This document shows positions 52,046-62,783 of a stretch of 64,000 bases of DNA, piece after piece. Source of the DNA: CAYVUB01 sp964454675 (GTDB taxonomy: Bacteria; Bacteroidota; Bacteroidia; Flavobacteriales; Flavobacteriaceae); the NCBI GenBank assembly GCA_964454675.1, contig CAYVUB010000011.1, positions 1-64,000 of the forward strand. Direction: 5' to 3'. Under the pieces are notes generated by a model. That model ran no database searches and had not been told where the DNA came from. It saw only the letters and a program-made list of their open reading frames with translations. A program made the position numbers and the translations under genes. Each line of letters starts with the position of its first letter. Position 1 is the stretch's first letter.

Positions 52046-53683
52046 ATGAAAAAATCGGTATTACTAATCCTGTCTGTTGCTGCATTATGGTCATGTAAAG
52101 AAGACCAAAAAGAAACAACATCTACAGAAAAACCTCAAACCGAAATTCAAAAAAAGCTGTCAACGTATGTCAGCGTTACCTTAACGGCAGATTTGAGTGG
52201 CTTAACTGAAAATGAACGTAAAATGCTGCCGTTGCTTATTAAAGCGGCAGATAAAATGAACGATTTGTTCTGGTATGAAGCCTACGGCGATAAAAACGCT
52301 TTGTTGGGAAGCATCAAAGATGAAGATGTAAAAAAATATACCGTAATCAATTACGGACCTTGGGACAGGCTTGACGGTAACAAATCTTTTGTAGAAGGTG
52401 TTGACGAAAAACCGAAAGGCGCAAACTTCTACCCGCAGGATATGACAAAAGAAGAGTTTGAAGCCGCAACCATTGAAAACAAATTAAGCATATACAACTT
52501 TGTACGTCGTGATGCCGGTGGAAAACTGTATTCCATACCCTATCACAAACATTTTGAAGCAGAAGTAAAAGAAGTATCAAACCTGTTGATGGAAGCATCA
52601 AAGTTAGCCGATGACGCAGGCTTAAAAAATTATTTGGAACTCAGAGCGCAAGCCTTGCTCGATGACGAGTACCAACCAAGTGATTTGGCGTGGATGGATA
52701 TGAAAACCAATACGCTCGATATTGTCATAGGCCCGATTGAAACTTATGAAGACCAGCTGTTTGGTAACAAAGCGGCGCACGAAGGTTACGTACTTATCAA
52801 AGACCAGGAGTGGAGTGCACGCCTGGCAAAATTCAGTGCCTATTTGCCCGAACTCCAAAAAGGGCTGCCTGTTGATGCGGCGTATAAAAAAGAATCACCC
52901 GGGACAGACAGCGACCTGAATGCTTATGATGTGGTATTTTATGCCGGCGATTGTAATTCGGGAAGTAAAACCATCGCCATCAACCTGCCTAATGACGAAG
53001 AAGTACAATTAAAAAAAGGCACCAGACGCTTACAGCTTAAGAATGCCATGCAGGCAAAATTTGATAAAATACTACTGCCCATATCAGAAGTTTTAATAGA
53101 TGAAAGCCAGCGTAAGCACATTACGTTCGATGCGTTTTTTGCCAATACCATGTTTCACGAAGTAGCGCACGGACTGGGGATTAAAAACACCATAAACGGT
53201 AAAGGAACCGTTAGAGCCGCATTACAGGAACATTCCAGCGCATTGGAAGAAGGCAAGGCAGATATATTGGGCTTGTATATGATACAGCAGCTTAATGCCA
53301 AAGGCGAACTCACAGACGATATTAAGGACAACATGGTCACGTTTATGGCGGGAATATTCCGTTCGGTGCGTTTTGGAGCCTCAAGTGCGCATGGCAAAGC
53401 CAATATGATTCGTTTTAATTTCTTTAAAGAACAAGGAGCGTTTACCAGAAATGACAACGGGACTTATAAAGTGCATTTTGACCAAATGATAATTGCCATG
53501 GAGGCCTTGTCAAATGTCATTTTAACCTTGCAAGGCAATGGCGATTATGCCGGTGTGGATGCATTGGTAAAAGAAAAAGGAACTATTTCACCCGAATTAC
53601 AAGCCGATTTGGACAGGTTAAGCTCTGCAAATATCCCTGTGGATGTGGTGTTTGAACAAGGCGTGAAAGTGTTGGGATTGTAA
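52046..53683 (+). CDS. M49 (dipeptidyl-peptidase III)-like metallopeptidase lipoprotein
   Basis: 545 residues. Lipoprotein signal LWSC (Cys17) then KEDQKETTS. The zinc motif is HEVAHG (HExxH form, near residue 371) and a second ligand motif ALEEGKAD (EExxAD-like) follows some 30 residues later, as in M49 peptidases, whose classical motif is HExxxH. FYAGDCNSGSKTIAINLPNDE and NAYDVVFYAG fit the family. It would remove dipeptides from peptides at the envelope. Nothing in the neighbourhood assigns a pathway. Confidence 0.85.
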   Translation: MKKSVLLILSVAALWSCKEDQKETTSTEKPQTEIQKKLSTYVSVTLTADLSGLTENERKMLPLLIKAADKMNDLFWYEAYGDKNALLGSIKDEDVKKYTVINYGPWDRLDGNKSFVEGVDEKPKGANFYPQDMTKEEFEAATIENKLSIYNFVRRDAGGKLYSIPYHKHFEAEVKEVSNLLMEASKLADDAGLKNYLELRAQALLDDEYQPSDLAWMDMKTNTLDIVIGPIETYEDQLFGNKAAHEGYVLIKDQEWSARLAKFSAYLPELQKGLPVDAAYKKESPGTDSDLNAYDVVFYAGDCNSGSKTIAINLPNDEEVQLKKGTRRLQLKNAMQAKFDKILLPISEVLIDESQRKHITFDAFFANTMFHEVAHGLGIKNTINGKGTVRAALQEHSSALEEGKADILGLYMIQQLNAKGELTDDIKDNMVTFMAGIFRSVRFGASSAHGKANMIRFNFFKEQGAFTRNDNGTYKVHFDQMIIAMEALSNVILTLQGNGDYAGVDALVKEKGTISPELQADLDRLSSANIPVDVVFEQGVKVLGL

Positions 53684-53780
53684 AAAGTTGTTCCGGCTTT
53701 TCAGTTTACAGTCGCAGTCGCATCCAAAACTGTGTCATGCTGAACTTGTTTCAGCATCAGTCACAGTTTGAATTTGAAGT

Positions 53781-53838
53781 TTGATATTGATATTGATATT
53801 GATATTGATATTGATATTGATATTGATATTGATATTGA
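53781..53838. repeat. Hexamer microsatellite (ttgata)n
   Basis: About 9.7 perfect units of ttgata over 58 bp, ending against the 53840 palindrome. Prone to slippage. Confidence 0.95.
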
Positions 53839-54026
53839 ATCCCGATAGCTATCGAGAGAAATTGAACCGCAGTCAAAGCCGTGTCATGCTGAACTTGTTT
53901 CAGCATCTCATCTTCCATCCTGTCATGCTGAACTTGTTTCAGCATCTTGTCCCATCAAGTTCCATCCTGTCATGTTGAGCCTGTCGAGACATCTAAATAT
54001 TATTAAAATCTATTGCTATTCATAGA

Positions 54027-54209
54027 TTCCTCTATTTCGTTCCGTTGCACTACACTACAACCGGGCACGAGGCGATAGCCGAACTGGCGAAGCAATGACA
54101 CCGTTTGTGCTGAACATGTCATGCTGAATTTATTTCAGCATCAGTTCGCAATCTTGTGTCAGCATCGCATCACAACTTAGCCAAGATGCTGAAACAAGTT
54201 CAGCATGAC
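54027..54209 (+). repeat. Left ~183-bp direct repeat flanking the adhesin gene
   Basis: Starts ttcctctatttcgttcc and ends in the reversed palindrome ttcagcatgac. The same order of sequence, most bases identical, recurs at 62960-63141. It includes the stretch ggcgatagccgaactggcga. Confidence 0.8.
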
Positions 54210-54338
54210 ACAAATAACCATTACACCAATAACCCTGCCGCTTGCCGATTAAAACCGTAGTTTATCCTTTCCTGGAGTAAATCATCTTAAATCCTTGTGT
54301 TTCAGCGAATATTTCACCAACATCATATAAAGCTGTAC

Positions 54339-54346
54339 TACTTTTG
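54339..54346 (+). promoter_or_regulatory. Candidate -7 element for the adhesin gene
   Basis: TACTTTTG fits TAnnTTTG. A weak tttc lies 23 bp upstream. A leader of about 120 bp would result. Confidence 0.4.
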
Positions 54347-54473
54347 TCTTACTCCCTCAGTATCATAATCTATTAATTAATAGCGTAATCCATTGACAGT
54401 TACAAATACGTTGCTTTGCAAGTGTATGTTATCTGACAGTTTGTTTATTATAATTAATTAAAACACCAAAGTT

Positions 54474-57400
54474 ATGAATACCATTACCTACAATGTATCC
54501 CGTTCTGCTAAGAGCATAGCCTTTAGCAACATTTCTTTATGTAAGGGATTGATTATTACTCTGCTGTTTTTGTTTACAACCGGAGTGTTTGGGCAAACAA
54601 CGGACACTTACGCAACGACTGGTGCAGGAACATGGACAGCTCCTTGTGGAGTTACCAGCATTACAGTTGAAGTTTGGGGTGCCGGTGGTGGTGGGCAAAG
54701 AGCTAATGGAAATCCATCTGCGGGTGGCGGTGGTTCAGGTGGTGGATACGTTAGAGCGACTTATACGGTTATTCCTGGCACAACCTATAACCTACATGTT
54801 GGTACAGGTGGTACAGGAAATTCAGGAGGTAACGGGCAATCTTCTTGGTTTGTTAACAATACAACTATTTTAGCAATTGGAGGTAGAGGAGCCGGAGCAG
54901 CAATTACATCTAATACCACATGGGGAACAGGTGCTACTGCATACACAACCGGAAATATTGGAGGTTCAATTGTTTCTACTTATGGAGGAAACGGAGGAAA
55001 TGCCGGAAACAATTTTAGTGGTGGCGGTGGTTCAAGCGCAGGAAATACCACTGGGAATAATGCGGCAGGAATGGCAGGCGGAACCGCTCCGGCAAATGGA
55101 TTTGCAGGTGCTAACGGTAGAAATACCAATGGTGTCGGTGCAAATGGAAATGTTGGATCTGGTGGTGCAGGTGGAAGAACTGCACAAAGTACCGACAGAA
55201 ATGGAGGAACAGGTGGTCGTGGTGAAATAAGAATAACTTATACACCGGTATTTGCAACTTATTGTTCACCAACGTTTACAACCAGTGTAGAACCTATTAC
55301 TAATGTAACTTTTGCAGGAATCAACAACACAACCCCCAATACAACAGGAGGAACACAGTATTTACAAAGCTTTTGTGATATTGCAAATGTACAGCAAGGT
55401 TCTTCTTACGTAATTTCTTTAAAAGGAAACACCAATGGAAATAACACAGATTATTATAGAGTTTATATAGACTGGAATCAAAATGGTACTTTTGAAGCCG
55501 GTGAAAGTTATAACATTGGCACGATTACTAATTCTAATGGTAATGCTGCTGCCACAGCACTAACTGGAACAATAGCTGTTCCGGCAGGCGCATTATTAGG
55601 CGATACGAGGATGCGAGTGATAAAACGCCGCAGCGGATATCCATCCGGACCATGTCAAACCGGTTCGGGACGTGGTCAAGCAGAAGATTACTCTGTTAAT
55701 GTTACTGCTCCAACACCAACCATCACCAATGTTAACCCAAATAACGCTTGTGCAGGTTCAAATACTTCTGTCACTATAACAGGTACTAACTTTATCAATG
55801 TTACCGGTGTAACAATTAATGGTGCTGCTGTTGCTGCTGCTAATTATTCGATAGATAGTGCTACACAAATCACCGCTGTTTTACCTGCCGGTGCAACTAC
55901 CGGTTTAGGTTCTGTTGTTGTAACAACAACTTCCGGCAGTGCCAATGCTGCGTTTACCGTCAATCCTTCGCCTGCTATAAGTTTATCATCAGCAGGTACT
56001 ACAACCAATCAGACTGTTTGTATTGATACATCAATAACCAATATTGTCTATACCGTTGGCGGCGCAGCTACCGGAGCTTCGGTTACCGGGCTGCCTATGG
56101 GTGTTAGTTATGAGGTTGTTTCCGGCGTGGTTACCATTAGCGGCACACCTACACAACCGGGAACGTTTAATTATACCGTGACCACTGCAAGTGCCGGGCT
56201 TTGTGATGAAGCCACCCAAACAGGTGCCATTATTGTAGAAGCCGATCCAACCATTACGTTAACGTCAGGTGCAATTTCAACCGACCAGAATCTTTGTGCC
56301 AACTCACTCTTAGACACTATTACCTATACCATTGGCGGGTCGGCTACCGGAGTCACAGTTACCGGGCTGCCTATGGGTGTTAGTTATGAGGTTGTTTCCG
56401 GCGTGGTTACCATTAGCGGTACACCTACACAATTTGGTACGTTCAATTATACGGTTACAACCGTCGGAGGCACGTGTACATCACATGTAACAGCCACAGG
56501 AACCATTGTTGTTAATAATGACACTACCAATCCTGTGATTACCTCTTGTCCTGCAAGTACTACTCTTAATAACGATCCGGGCCAATGTTATGCCAGCTGG
56601 TCTTTTGCGGCAACTGCTACCGACAATTGCGGCACGCCAACCATTACTTATAGTGTAGGTGGTGCGCCTATTACATCCCCTCATAATTTTCCTGTGGGAA
56701 CAACAACGGTCACTGTAACAGCTGCCGATAACAGTGGCAATACAGCAACTTGTAATTTTACCGTAACGGTACAGGACAACGAAGCACCTGTAGTCATTTG
56801 TCAGGATATAACCATTGGGTTAGGTACCGGTAATCAAATCTTTATCACGCCGGCAGATATAACCGGCACCTTGTCTGATAACTGTGCCGGTATTGCAAGC
56901 ATGACCTTGTCTCAAAACCTGTTTACCTGTGCCCATATAGGTGAAAACACCGTGACGCTTACCGTAACCGATGCTTCGGGTAATACAACGTCTTGCGATG
57001 CTGTGGTAACCATAACAGAGGCTATTGATGCCTCGGGTGCTTCGGTAAGCATTTCTGCAAACCCGAACCCTGTTTGTGACGGCGCAAGCTTTTCTTTTAC
57101 GGCGACACCTCATAATACAGGAGCAGTCAATTATACATGGTATATAAACGGTACGCCTCGTGGCGTGACGACAAGCAATACCCTTTTGCATACCGACATT
57201 TCCCCGGCATTAGCTCCGGGTACTTATGAGGTGTATGTATCGATGCTGTCAAATTTACCGGCTTGTGTAAGCCCTGTGATAGTAAGTGACCCTATAAACT
57301 TCACAGTCAATCCACGACCTGTTGTAAGCGGTCCTGCCACAATTTGTATGGGCAGCACAGCAACCTTATCGCCTGCCGCAAGTGGCTGGAGTGCTAATAA

Positions 57401-60400
57401 CAGTAACGCAACGGTTAATAATGCCGGTGTTATAACAGGTGTGAGTGCAGGAACAACAACATTTACTTATACCAATGCCAATGGCTGTACCAATACCGTA
57501 AACGTCACCATTAACGCATTGCCTGTGGTAACGGCGCCTACGGCTATTTGTGTTAACGAAACAGTTGCCTTGTCGCCTGCCGGAGCAGGTTGGACAAGCA
57601 ATAACCCGACCAGAGCTTCTGTAGATCCCGTTACAGGTGTTGTAACAGGTCTTACTCCGGGTAATGTAACGTTTACCTTTACTAATGCCAATGGCTGTAG
57701 CAGGACAACTGCCAATGTAACCGTACGTGATATTCCAACCATTAACTCGGTAACAGCTTCCAATAATCCTGTATGTGCCGGAAACCCGAGTATATTGACT
57801 GCAACTGTACAGGGCGTTCTTGGTAATCCTGTAACATTGGTGAATTATAATTTTAATTCCGGCAATAATTATGGTGCATTGGATGACCAGAATATTACCG
57901 GGATAACGTGTACTGTAAGTGGAGGCAATAACAATCCCAATGCCAATGGTAACGGCTTAAGTTTTGATGCTCCAAACAACTCAGGTACGATTACCGACGC
58001 TCAGGCATTTACACAAAACAATACAGCCGGTCGCGGTTTAAGACAACAAGACAACCAAGGAAATAACGATGCTGGTTACTGGGAATTTAATATGACTGGT
58101 GCTGCTGTTCTTTCTAATTATCAAAACTTCAGAATCTATTTCCAAGCGAGAAGAATAGTTACACCAAATCTTGATAAAACCATAACTGTAGAATACCGAA
58201 GAAATAACGCAGGAGTATGGAATAACTTAGGAGAGTTAGATTTATTTAATAATAATAGAGAATGGCAAACAGGATTATTCTCATTGCCCGCAGGAGCTAA
58301 CAATCCTAATTCATTACAAATACGTTTGAGAGTAAGTGATGGTTATACCGGAACCAGTACAAATAGCAATAATCATCCTCATGTTATAATCGATAACTTT
58401 CAAATACAGGGAGCAACAATAACGGATACCTCTTTATACTCATGGACGGCAAATACAGGCGCAAATGCGGGCTTACCTGCTAACGCCGGGACACCGTTAA
58501 ACAATAATGACCAAATAACGGTAAGACCGGAGGTAACAACTACTTATACCGTAACGGTAACCAATGCTGCAGGCTGCCCGGCAACCCAAACGGTTACGGT
58601 AAATGTAAATCCTACACCCGATATTATGATTACAGCCGATTATTGTCCTACCGATAATCCCGCAACACCTCAAAACGAGGCAAATATGGTGCAGTTAACA
58701 GCAAGCAGCACTAATATACCTGTCAGTAATTGGGTGTGGAGTACCGGTGAAACAGGCAATTCTATCTATGTGGATATTGCCGGTTATTATCAGGTCATAG
58801 GAACGTCTGCTACTGGCTGTCCGGGCAGTGCTTCCATAAGTGTTGCTCAGGAGTTAGTGGTCAATGGCGATTTTACTCAAGGTAATATAGGGTTTGATAC
58901 AGATTATACGTATCGTCCGGATATAAATGGTGCTCAGCTGGTACCTGCAAATCAAGGAGAACTTTATAATGACCAAGTTGGTCCAGGTTATGTAAATGGA
59001 TACTCTATTACTGATAATGCCCATAATGTGCACATCAACTTTTGGGGACGGGACCATACCCAAAATGCTGTAGGACCTCAAAACTTTATGGTTGTTAATG
59101 GCCATGGTACACAGTATGTGGTATGGAAACAAACCGTAACCGTAGAGGCTAATACAACCTATTACTTCTCGGCATGGGGTATGAGCTTGAACAATGTAGG
59201 ACCATTCGCAAGACTGCAATTCAGAGTAAACGGAGTACCGCATGGTTCAATATTGGCATTAACATCTCATGCTGAAAACAACAATCAGGCATCAGATAAC
59301 TGGCAGCGCTTTTGGGGCACATGGGATACCGGTGCAATGGAAGGTGATATATTGATTGAAATAATAAATCTGGAAAATTCTTTTAATGGTAACGACTTTG
59401 GTATTGACGATATATCGTTTGCAACACTATCTACATTTATCAATTTAACCTCAGCTGTAGGCACAGACAACCAAACCGTATGTCAAAATACGCCTATCAC
59501 CAATATTACCTATGATATAGGCGGCGGTTTGACACCACCTGCTATCACAGGATTACCTGCCGGGTTAACATACACATACAACGGTCTTGTATTTACCATA
59601 AGCGGTACTCCTACAGAGCACGGAACATTTAATTATACGATTGAAACCGGTTCAGATTGTGGCGAGCCTAAAACTGCCACAGGTACTATAACCGTAGAGC
59701 AGGCACCTACGGTAGTGATGAACGCTGTAACGTCGCCGGTATGCTATGGTGACGGTTATGTAACGGTAAGTGCCACTTATGGAGGTAGTGCCACAGCAAG
59801 CACTTGGACTTGGAACCATAACGGTGCGGGTAGTTTTTCAAATTATGTAACAACCGGCAGCACGGTAACAGCACAGTATAATTTTTCACCTGCCGATACT
59901 AATGTCACCTTGACATTTACAGCCAATGCTCCTACAGGTTCTTTGTGTGCAGTGGCATCAGAATCTGTGACTGTGGCAATCATACCTTATAACGTTGCCA
60001 ATGCAGGGTCAGATATGAATGCCGCCTGTGGTGACCATACGGTAACTTTGGCAGCCAATAATGTTCCGGGCGTATGGACGGTAACTGCGGGTCTTGCAGG
60101 CAGCTGGCATTTTTCTGATGCCAACGCTTTTAACTCAAGTTTTACCGGTGAAACAGGCGAAACCTATACTTTACAATGGACGGCGTTTAATGATGCGCCT
60201 TGCGGTAACACAACAAGCAGTGTCACGGTTACTTTTGCACCTTGTGGCAACAACCTTGTGTTTGACGGCACCAACGACTACATTAATTGTTATGATAATT
60301 ACAATGTGGCAGGAAACTTTAGCTTGGAAGCATGGTTTAAAGCCGATGTATTGAGTGGCACGCAAGCCATTCTGTCCAAACGTAACCAAGCAGACATGAC

Positions 60401-62783
60401 AAATGGTTTTGATTTGAGTTTGATAGGAAATCGCTTAAATTTCCGTTGGAATGGCAACAATGTAACAGCTACATTGAATTTAATGGTTAACAAATGGTAT
60501 CATGCAGCGGTAACATTCAACGGTACACACTATAAACTGTATATTGACGGTTTTGATGTAGCAACCTATAACAATAATGTACAGCCGGCTGCAAATAACC
60601 ATAGGTTTTTGATAGGTGCCATGGATCGTGCCAATAGTGCACCGGTTAATTACTTTGACGGTACAATTGATGAAGTACGCATTTGGAATGTGGCATTGAG
60701 CGAAGCCCAAATACGTGAAATGATGAACCAGGAAATACAGGCAAACGGTACCAATGTACGTGGTGTTGTAGTACCTTTGAATATAGCAGGTTTGCAATGG
60801 AGCAACTTAAGAGGCTATTACCAGATGGCTACAGGACCTCAAGCAGTACTTGCAGGTGGAACTATAAATGATGTTTCCGGTAACGGTACAAGCGGTAAAA
60901 TGATTAACATGACCACTGTACAGCAGGAAACAGCACCTATTCCTTATATCGCAAATTCTGCTGCTGTTTGGGATAACCAAAATGCATGGCAAAACGGTGC
61001 AGTACAGAAAATACCAAATTCTACTGTAAACAGTATTAACGGACAAGCCCAAACATGGAACATTGTAAGAACGCAGCACAATGTAACTTCCGGTAACCGC
61101 TCTACGACCCTTTTAGGATTGTTGGTGGACAGCCACCGTTACAGCATTAACAACGACCAACGTCTTGACGTGACCAAATATTTAAAAATTGACGGTATTC
61201 TGGATTTGGAAGGCGAATCGCAGTTATTACAACCCGATGGCAGCTATGTGGATTATAGCGGTACAGGACATTTAGAGAGAGACCAGCAAGGAACCGGTAA
61301 TAAGTTTAACTACAACTATTGGGGAAGCCCGGTAAATAACGACGGAGCAGCAGGTGTTTTAAATTCTGCTCAAAACAGAACCTTTGCTCTTGGCAGTATC
61401 CTGTATGACGGTAATAACCCTAATAATGCTATCGCATGGGTAACCGGTCATAGTGCGGCAACAACATCGCCGTTAACCTTAAGTAGCTACTGGTTGTATT
61501 TGTTTAACAATACCACAGGTAATTACAGTAACTGGATATCTATTAATCAAAATACCAATGTACAGGCAGGACTTGGCTATACCATGAAAGGTGCGGGTAA
61601 TGTTGGGTCACCAGACCAAAACTATACCTTTAAAGGACAGCCTAATACGGGTACTATAACGCGACCGGTAAGTGCAGGTAATGAAATATTGGTAGGTAAC
61701 CCATATCCTTCGGCGATAGATGCACATACGTTTATTGATGCTAATGCAGGAGTTCTTGAGGATGGTGCCATCAGATACTGGGTACAATCACCGGGTAATA
61801 ACTCGCATGTACTGGCAGAATATTATGGTGGTTATGCGTATTATAATAAGATAGCAGGACTTCCGGCAGTATCACCTCCGGAAATAGCCGGAGTAGGAAC
61901 AGCAAATACTTTTATACCGAGAAGAAATATACCTGTCGGGCAAGGATTCTTTGTGTCGGGAATTGCTAATGGTAGCGTTCAGTTTAATAACAACCAAAGA
62001 GTTTTTGAAAAAGAAATCGATGGTAATTCTATGTTCTTAAGAAGTGCCAATGCTGCTGAGTCAGATTCCGGTGCAGAAGAAGCACAAGACCTTATCAAGC
62101 GTATCCGTCTGGATGTTAAATCGCCGGCAAACAGTGTAAGACACTTAATGTTAGGATTTACACCCGATAATGCTGCTACCGATGCCTTTGATTATGGTTA
62201 TGATGCATTAAATTCGGACGATTATCCTAATGATGCGGCATTCATGATTGATAATGACAAGTATGTGATTCAAGGCGTTGGAGCGTTTGATATTACCAAG
62301 CAGTATCCGTTAGGCATCTTCTTGTCCAACACCGGTACCATTGAAATATCCTTAATAGAGCAGGAAAATTTTGATACCCTTGTGGATGTCTTTATCTACG
62401 ATGCGGTTTTAGGAACTTATACGCCTATTAACGATATCAGTTTCCAAACACAATTAGAAGCAGGTAACTACACCAACCGTTATTATGTAACCTTCCAGGA
62501 AGACGAAACTCTGGATGTAATTGATAATGACTTAAAGGATATTAAAGTGGCGTTTTTACATGCTACAAAAGAAATTTATGTAAAAACACCATATAATATT
62601 CAGGCAAAACAAGTATATTTGATAAATATCATAGGACAAACAGTAAAATCATGGAATGCAACCAATACAACGCTTTCTAATGAATTTAAAATTCCTGTAA
62701 GAGATGTTTCAGAAGGTAATTACATCCTGCAAATAGAAACTAATACAGGTAGTTTTAGTAAAAAAATTATTGTCAAGTATTAA
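54474..62783 (+). CDS. Giant multidomain T9SS-secreted adhesin-like protein
   Basis: 2,769 residues. A long signal peptide (ends VFGQ, about residue 41) is followed by a Gly-rich region (about 70-250), a GEVED-type domain (about 261-408, YYRVYIDWNQNGTFEAGE) and an IPT/TIG domain (about 414-500). Two near-identical Ig-like units (GLPMGVSYEVVSGVVTISGT) come next, then a HYR domain (about 683-770, DTTNPVITSCP) and several Ig/PKD-like units. A jelly-roll-like module (about 1460-1653, VVNGDFTQ...GIDDISF) and a LamG domain (about 1923-2086, FSLEAWFKA, IDEVRIWN) precede the T9SS type A signal in the last 75 residues (NIIGQTVKSW, ending KIIVKY). It is likely a surface adhesin for gliding, attachment or glycan binding. 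No catalytic site is seen. Confidence 0.9.
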   Translation: MNTITYNVSRSAKSIAFSNISLCKGLIITLLFLFTTGVFGQTTDTYATTGAGTWTAPCGVTSITVEVWGAGGGGQRANGNPSAGGGGSGGGYVRATYTVIPGTTYNLHVGTGGTGNSGGNGQSSWFVNNTTILAIGGRGAGAAITSNTTWGTGATAYTTGNIGGSIVSTYGGNGGNAGNNFSGGGGSSAGNTTGNNAAGMAGGTAPANGFAGANGRNTNGVGANGNVGSGGAGGRTAQSTDRNGGTGGRGEIRITYTPVFATYCSPTFTTSVEPITNVTFAGINNTTPNTTGGTQYLQSFCDIANVQQGSSYVISLKGNTNGNNTDYYRVYIDWNQNGTFEAGESYNIGTITNSNGNAAATALTGTIAVPAGALLGDTRMRVIKRRSGYPSGPCQTGSGRGQAEDYSVNVTAPTPTITNVNPNNACAGSNTSVTITGTNFINVTGVTINGAAVAAANYSIDSATQITAVLPAGATTGLGSVVVTTTSGSANAAFTVNPSPAISLSSAGTTTNQTVCIDTSITNIVYTVGGAATGASVTGLPMGVSYEVVSGVVTISGTPTQPGTFNYTVTTASAGLCDEATQTGAIIVEADPTITLTSGAISTDQNLCANSLLDTITYTIGGSATGVTVTGLPMGVSYEVVSGVVTISGTPTQFGTFNYTVTTVGGTCTSHVTATGTIVVNNDTTNPVITSCPASTTLNNDPGQCYASWSFAATATDNCGTPTITYSVGGAPITSPHNFPVGTTTVTVTAADNSGNTATCNFTVTVQDNEAPVVICQDITIGLGTGNQIFITPADITGTLSDNCAGIASMTLSQNLFTCAHIGENTVTLTVTDASGNTTSCDAVVTITEAIDASGASVSISANPNPVCDGASFSFTATPHNTGAVNYTWYINGTPRGVTTSNTLLHTDISPALAPGTYEVYVSMLSNLPACVSPVIVSDPINFTVNPRPVVSGPATICMGSTATLSPAASGWSANNSNATVNNAGVITGVSAGTTTFTYTNANGCTNTVNVTINALPVVTAPTAICVNETVALSPAGAGWTSNNPTRASVDPVTGVVTGLTPGNVTFTFTNANGCSRTTANVTVRDIPTINSVTASNNPVCAGNPSILTATVQGVLGNPVTLVNYNFNSGNNYGALDDQNITGITCTVSGGNNNPNANGNGLSFDAPNNSGTITDAQAFTQNNTAGRGLRQQDNQGNNDAGYWEFNMTGAAVLSNYQNFRIYFQARRIVTPNLDKTITVEYRRNNAGVWNNLGELDLFNNNREWQTGLFSLPAGANNPNSLQIRLRVSDGYTGTSTNSNNHPHVIIDNFQIQGATITDTSLYSWTANTGANAGLPANAGTPLNNNDQITVRPEVTTTYTVTVTNAAGCPATQTVTVNVNPTPDIMITADYCPTDNPATPQNEANMVQLTASSTNIPVSNWVWSTGETGNSIYVDIAGYYQVIGTSATGCPGSASISVAQELVVNGDFTQGNIGFDTDYTYRPDINGAQLVPANQGELYNDQVGPGYVNGYSITDNAHNVHINFWGRDHTQNAVGPQNFMVVNGHGTQYVVWKQTVTVEANTTYYFSAWGMSLNNVGPFARLQFRVNGVPHGSILALTSHAENNNQASDNWQRFWGTWDTGAMEGDILIEIINLENSFNGNDFGIDDISFATLSTFINLTSAVGTDNQTVCQNTPITNITYDIGGGLTPPAITGLPAGLTYTYNGLVFTISGTPTEHGTFNYTIETGSDCGEPKTATGTITVEQAPTVVMNAVTSPVCYGDGYVTVSATYGGSATASTWTWNHNGAGSFSNYVTTGSTVTAQYNFSPADTNVTLTFTANAPTGSLCAVASESVTVAIIPYNVANAGSDMNAACGDHTVTLAANNVPGVWTVTAGLAGSWHFSDANAFNSSFTGETGETYTLQWTAFNDAPCGNTTSSVTVTFAPCGNNLVFDGTNDYINCYDNYNVAGNFSLEAWFKADVLSGTQAILSKRNQADMTNGFDLSLIGNRLNFRWNGNNVTATLNLMVNKWYHAAVTFNGTHYKLYIDGFDVATYNNNVQPAANNHRFLIGAMDRANSAPVNYFDGTIDEVRIWNVALSEAQIREMMNQEIQANGTNVRGVVVPLNIAGLQWSNLRGYYQMATGPQAVLAGGTINDVSGNGTSGKMINMTTVQQETAPIPYIANSAAVWDNQNAWQNGAVQKIPNSTVNSINGQAQTWNIVRTQHNVTSGNRSTTLLGLLVDSHRYSINNDQRLDVTKYLKIDGILDLEGESQLLQPDGSYVDYSGTGHLERDQQGTGNKFNYNYWGSPVNNDGAAGVLNSAQNRTFALGSILYDGNNPNNAIAWVTGHSAATTSPLTLSSYWLYLFNNTTGNYSNWISINQNTNVQAGLGYTMKGAGNVGSPDQNYTFKGQPNTGTITRPVSAGNEILVGNPYPSAIDAHTFIDANAGVLEDGAIRYWVQSPGNNSHVLAEYYGGYAYYNKIAGLPAVSPPEIAGVGTANTFIPRRNIPVGQGFFVSGIANGSVQFNNNQRVFEKEIDGNSMFLRSANAAESDSGAEEAQDLIKRIRLDVKSPANSVRHLMLGFTPDNAATDAFDYGYDALNSDDYPNDAAFMIDNDKYVIQGVGAFDITKQYPLGIFLSNTGTIEISLIEQENFDTLVDVFIYDAVLGTYTPINDISFQTQLEAGNYTNRYYVTFQEDETLDVIDNDLKDIKVAFLHATKEIYVKTPYNIQAKQVYLINIIGQTVKSWNATNTTLSNEFKIPVRDVSEGNYILQIETNTGSFSKKIIVKY
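56082..56156 (+). repeat. Intragenic 75-bp repeat, copy 1
   Basis: Identical to 56358-56432 except one base (56144). It encodes the same Ig-like loop, 92 codons apart, with a 62-bp run of identity that includes synonymous sites. Confidence 0.85.
56358..56432 (+). repeat. Intragenic 75-bp repeat, copy 2
   Basis: Second copy of the 56082-56156 repeat. The flanking codons of the two Ig-like units differ much more than this block. Confidence 0.85.

Larger units (their letters stand above)
53684..54473. repeat. Repeat-rich intergenic region upstream of the adhesin
   Basis: 790 bp with no real gene. It contains six or more copies of the gtcatgctgaacttgtttcagcatc palindromic repeat (53734-53758, 53883-53907, 53922-53946, variants at 53969-53993 and 54118-54142, and one reversed at 54185-54209), a hexamer microsatellite (53781-53838) and the left direct repeat (54027-54209). 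ORFs here are translations of repeats. Confidence 0.8.

Noticed and set aside
53757..53978. Frames across the hexamer and palindromic repeats on both strands
   Set aside because: They translate as ILILIL or QYQYQY runs, which is microsatellite sequence read in frame.
53734..54209. Possible CRISPR array
   Set aside because: Repeat copies are unevenly spaced, occur in both orientations, vary in the stem and have no cas genes near.
60094..60354. Plus-strand frame within the adhesin near the LamG domain
   Set aside because: An alternate-frame shadow of a long, clearly coding sequence.
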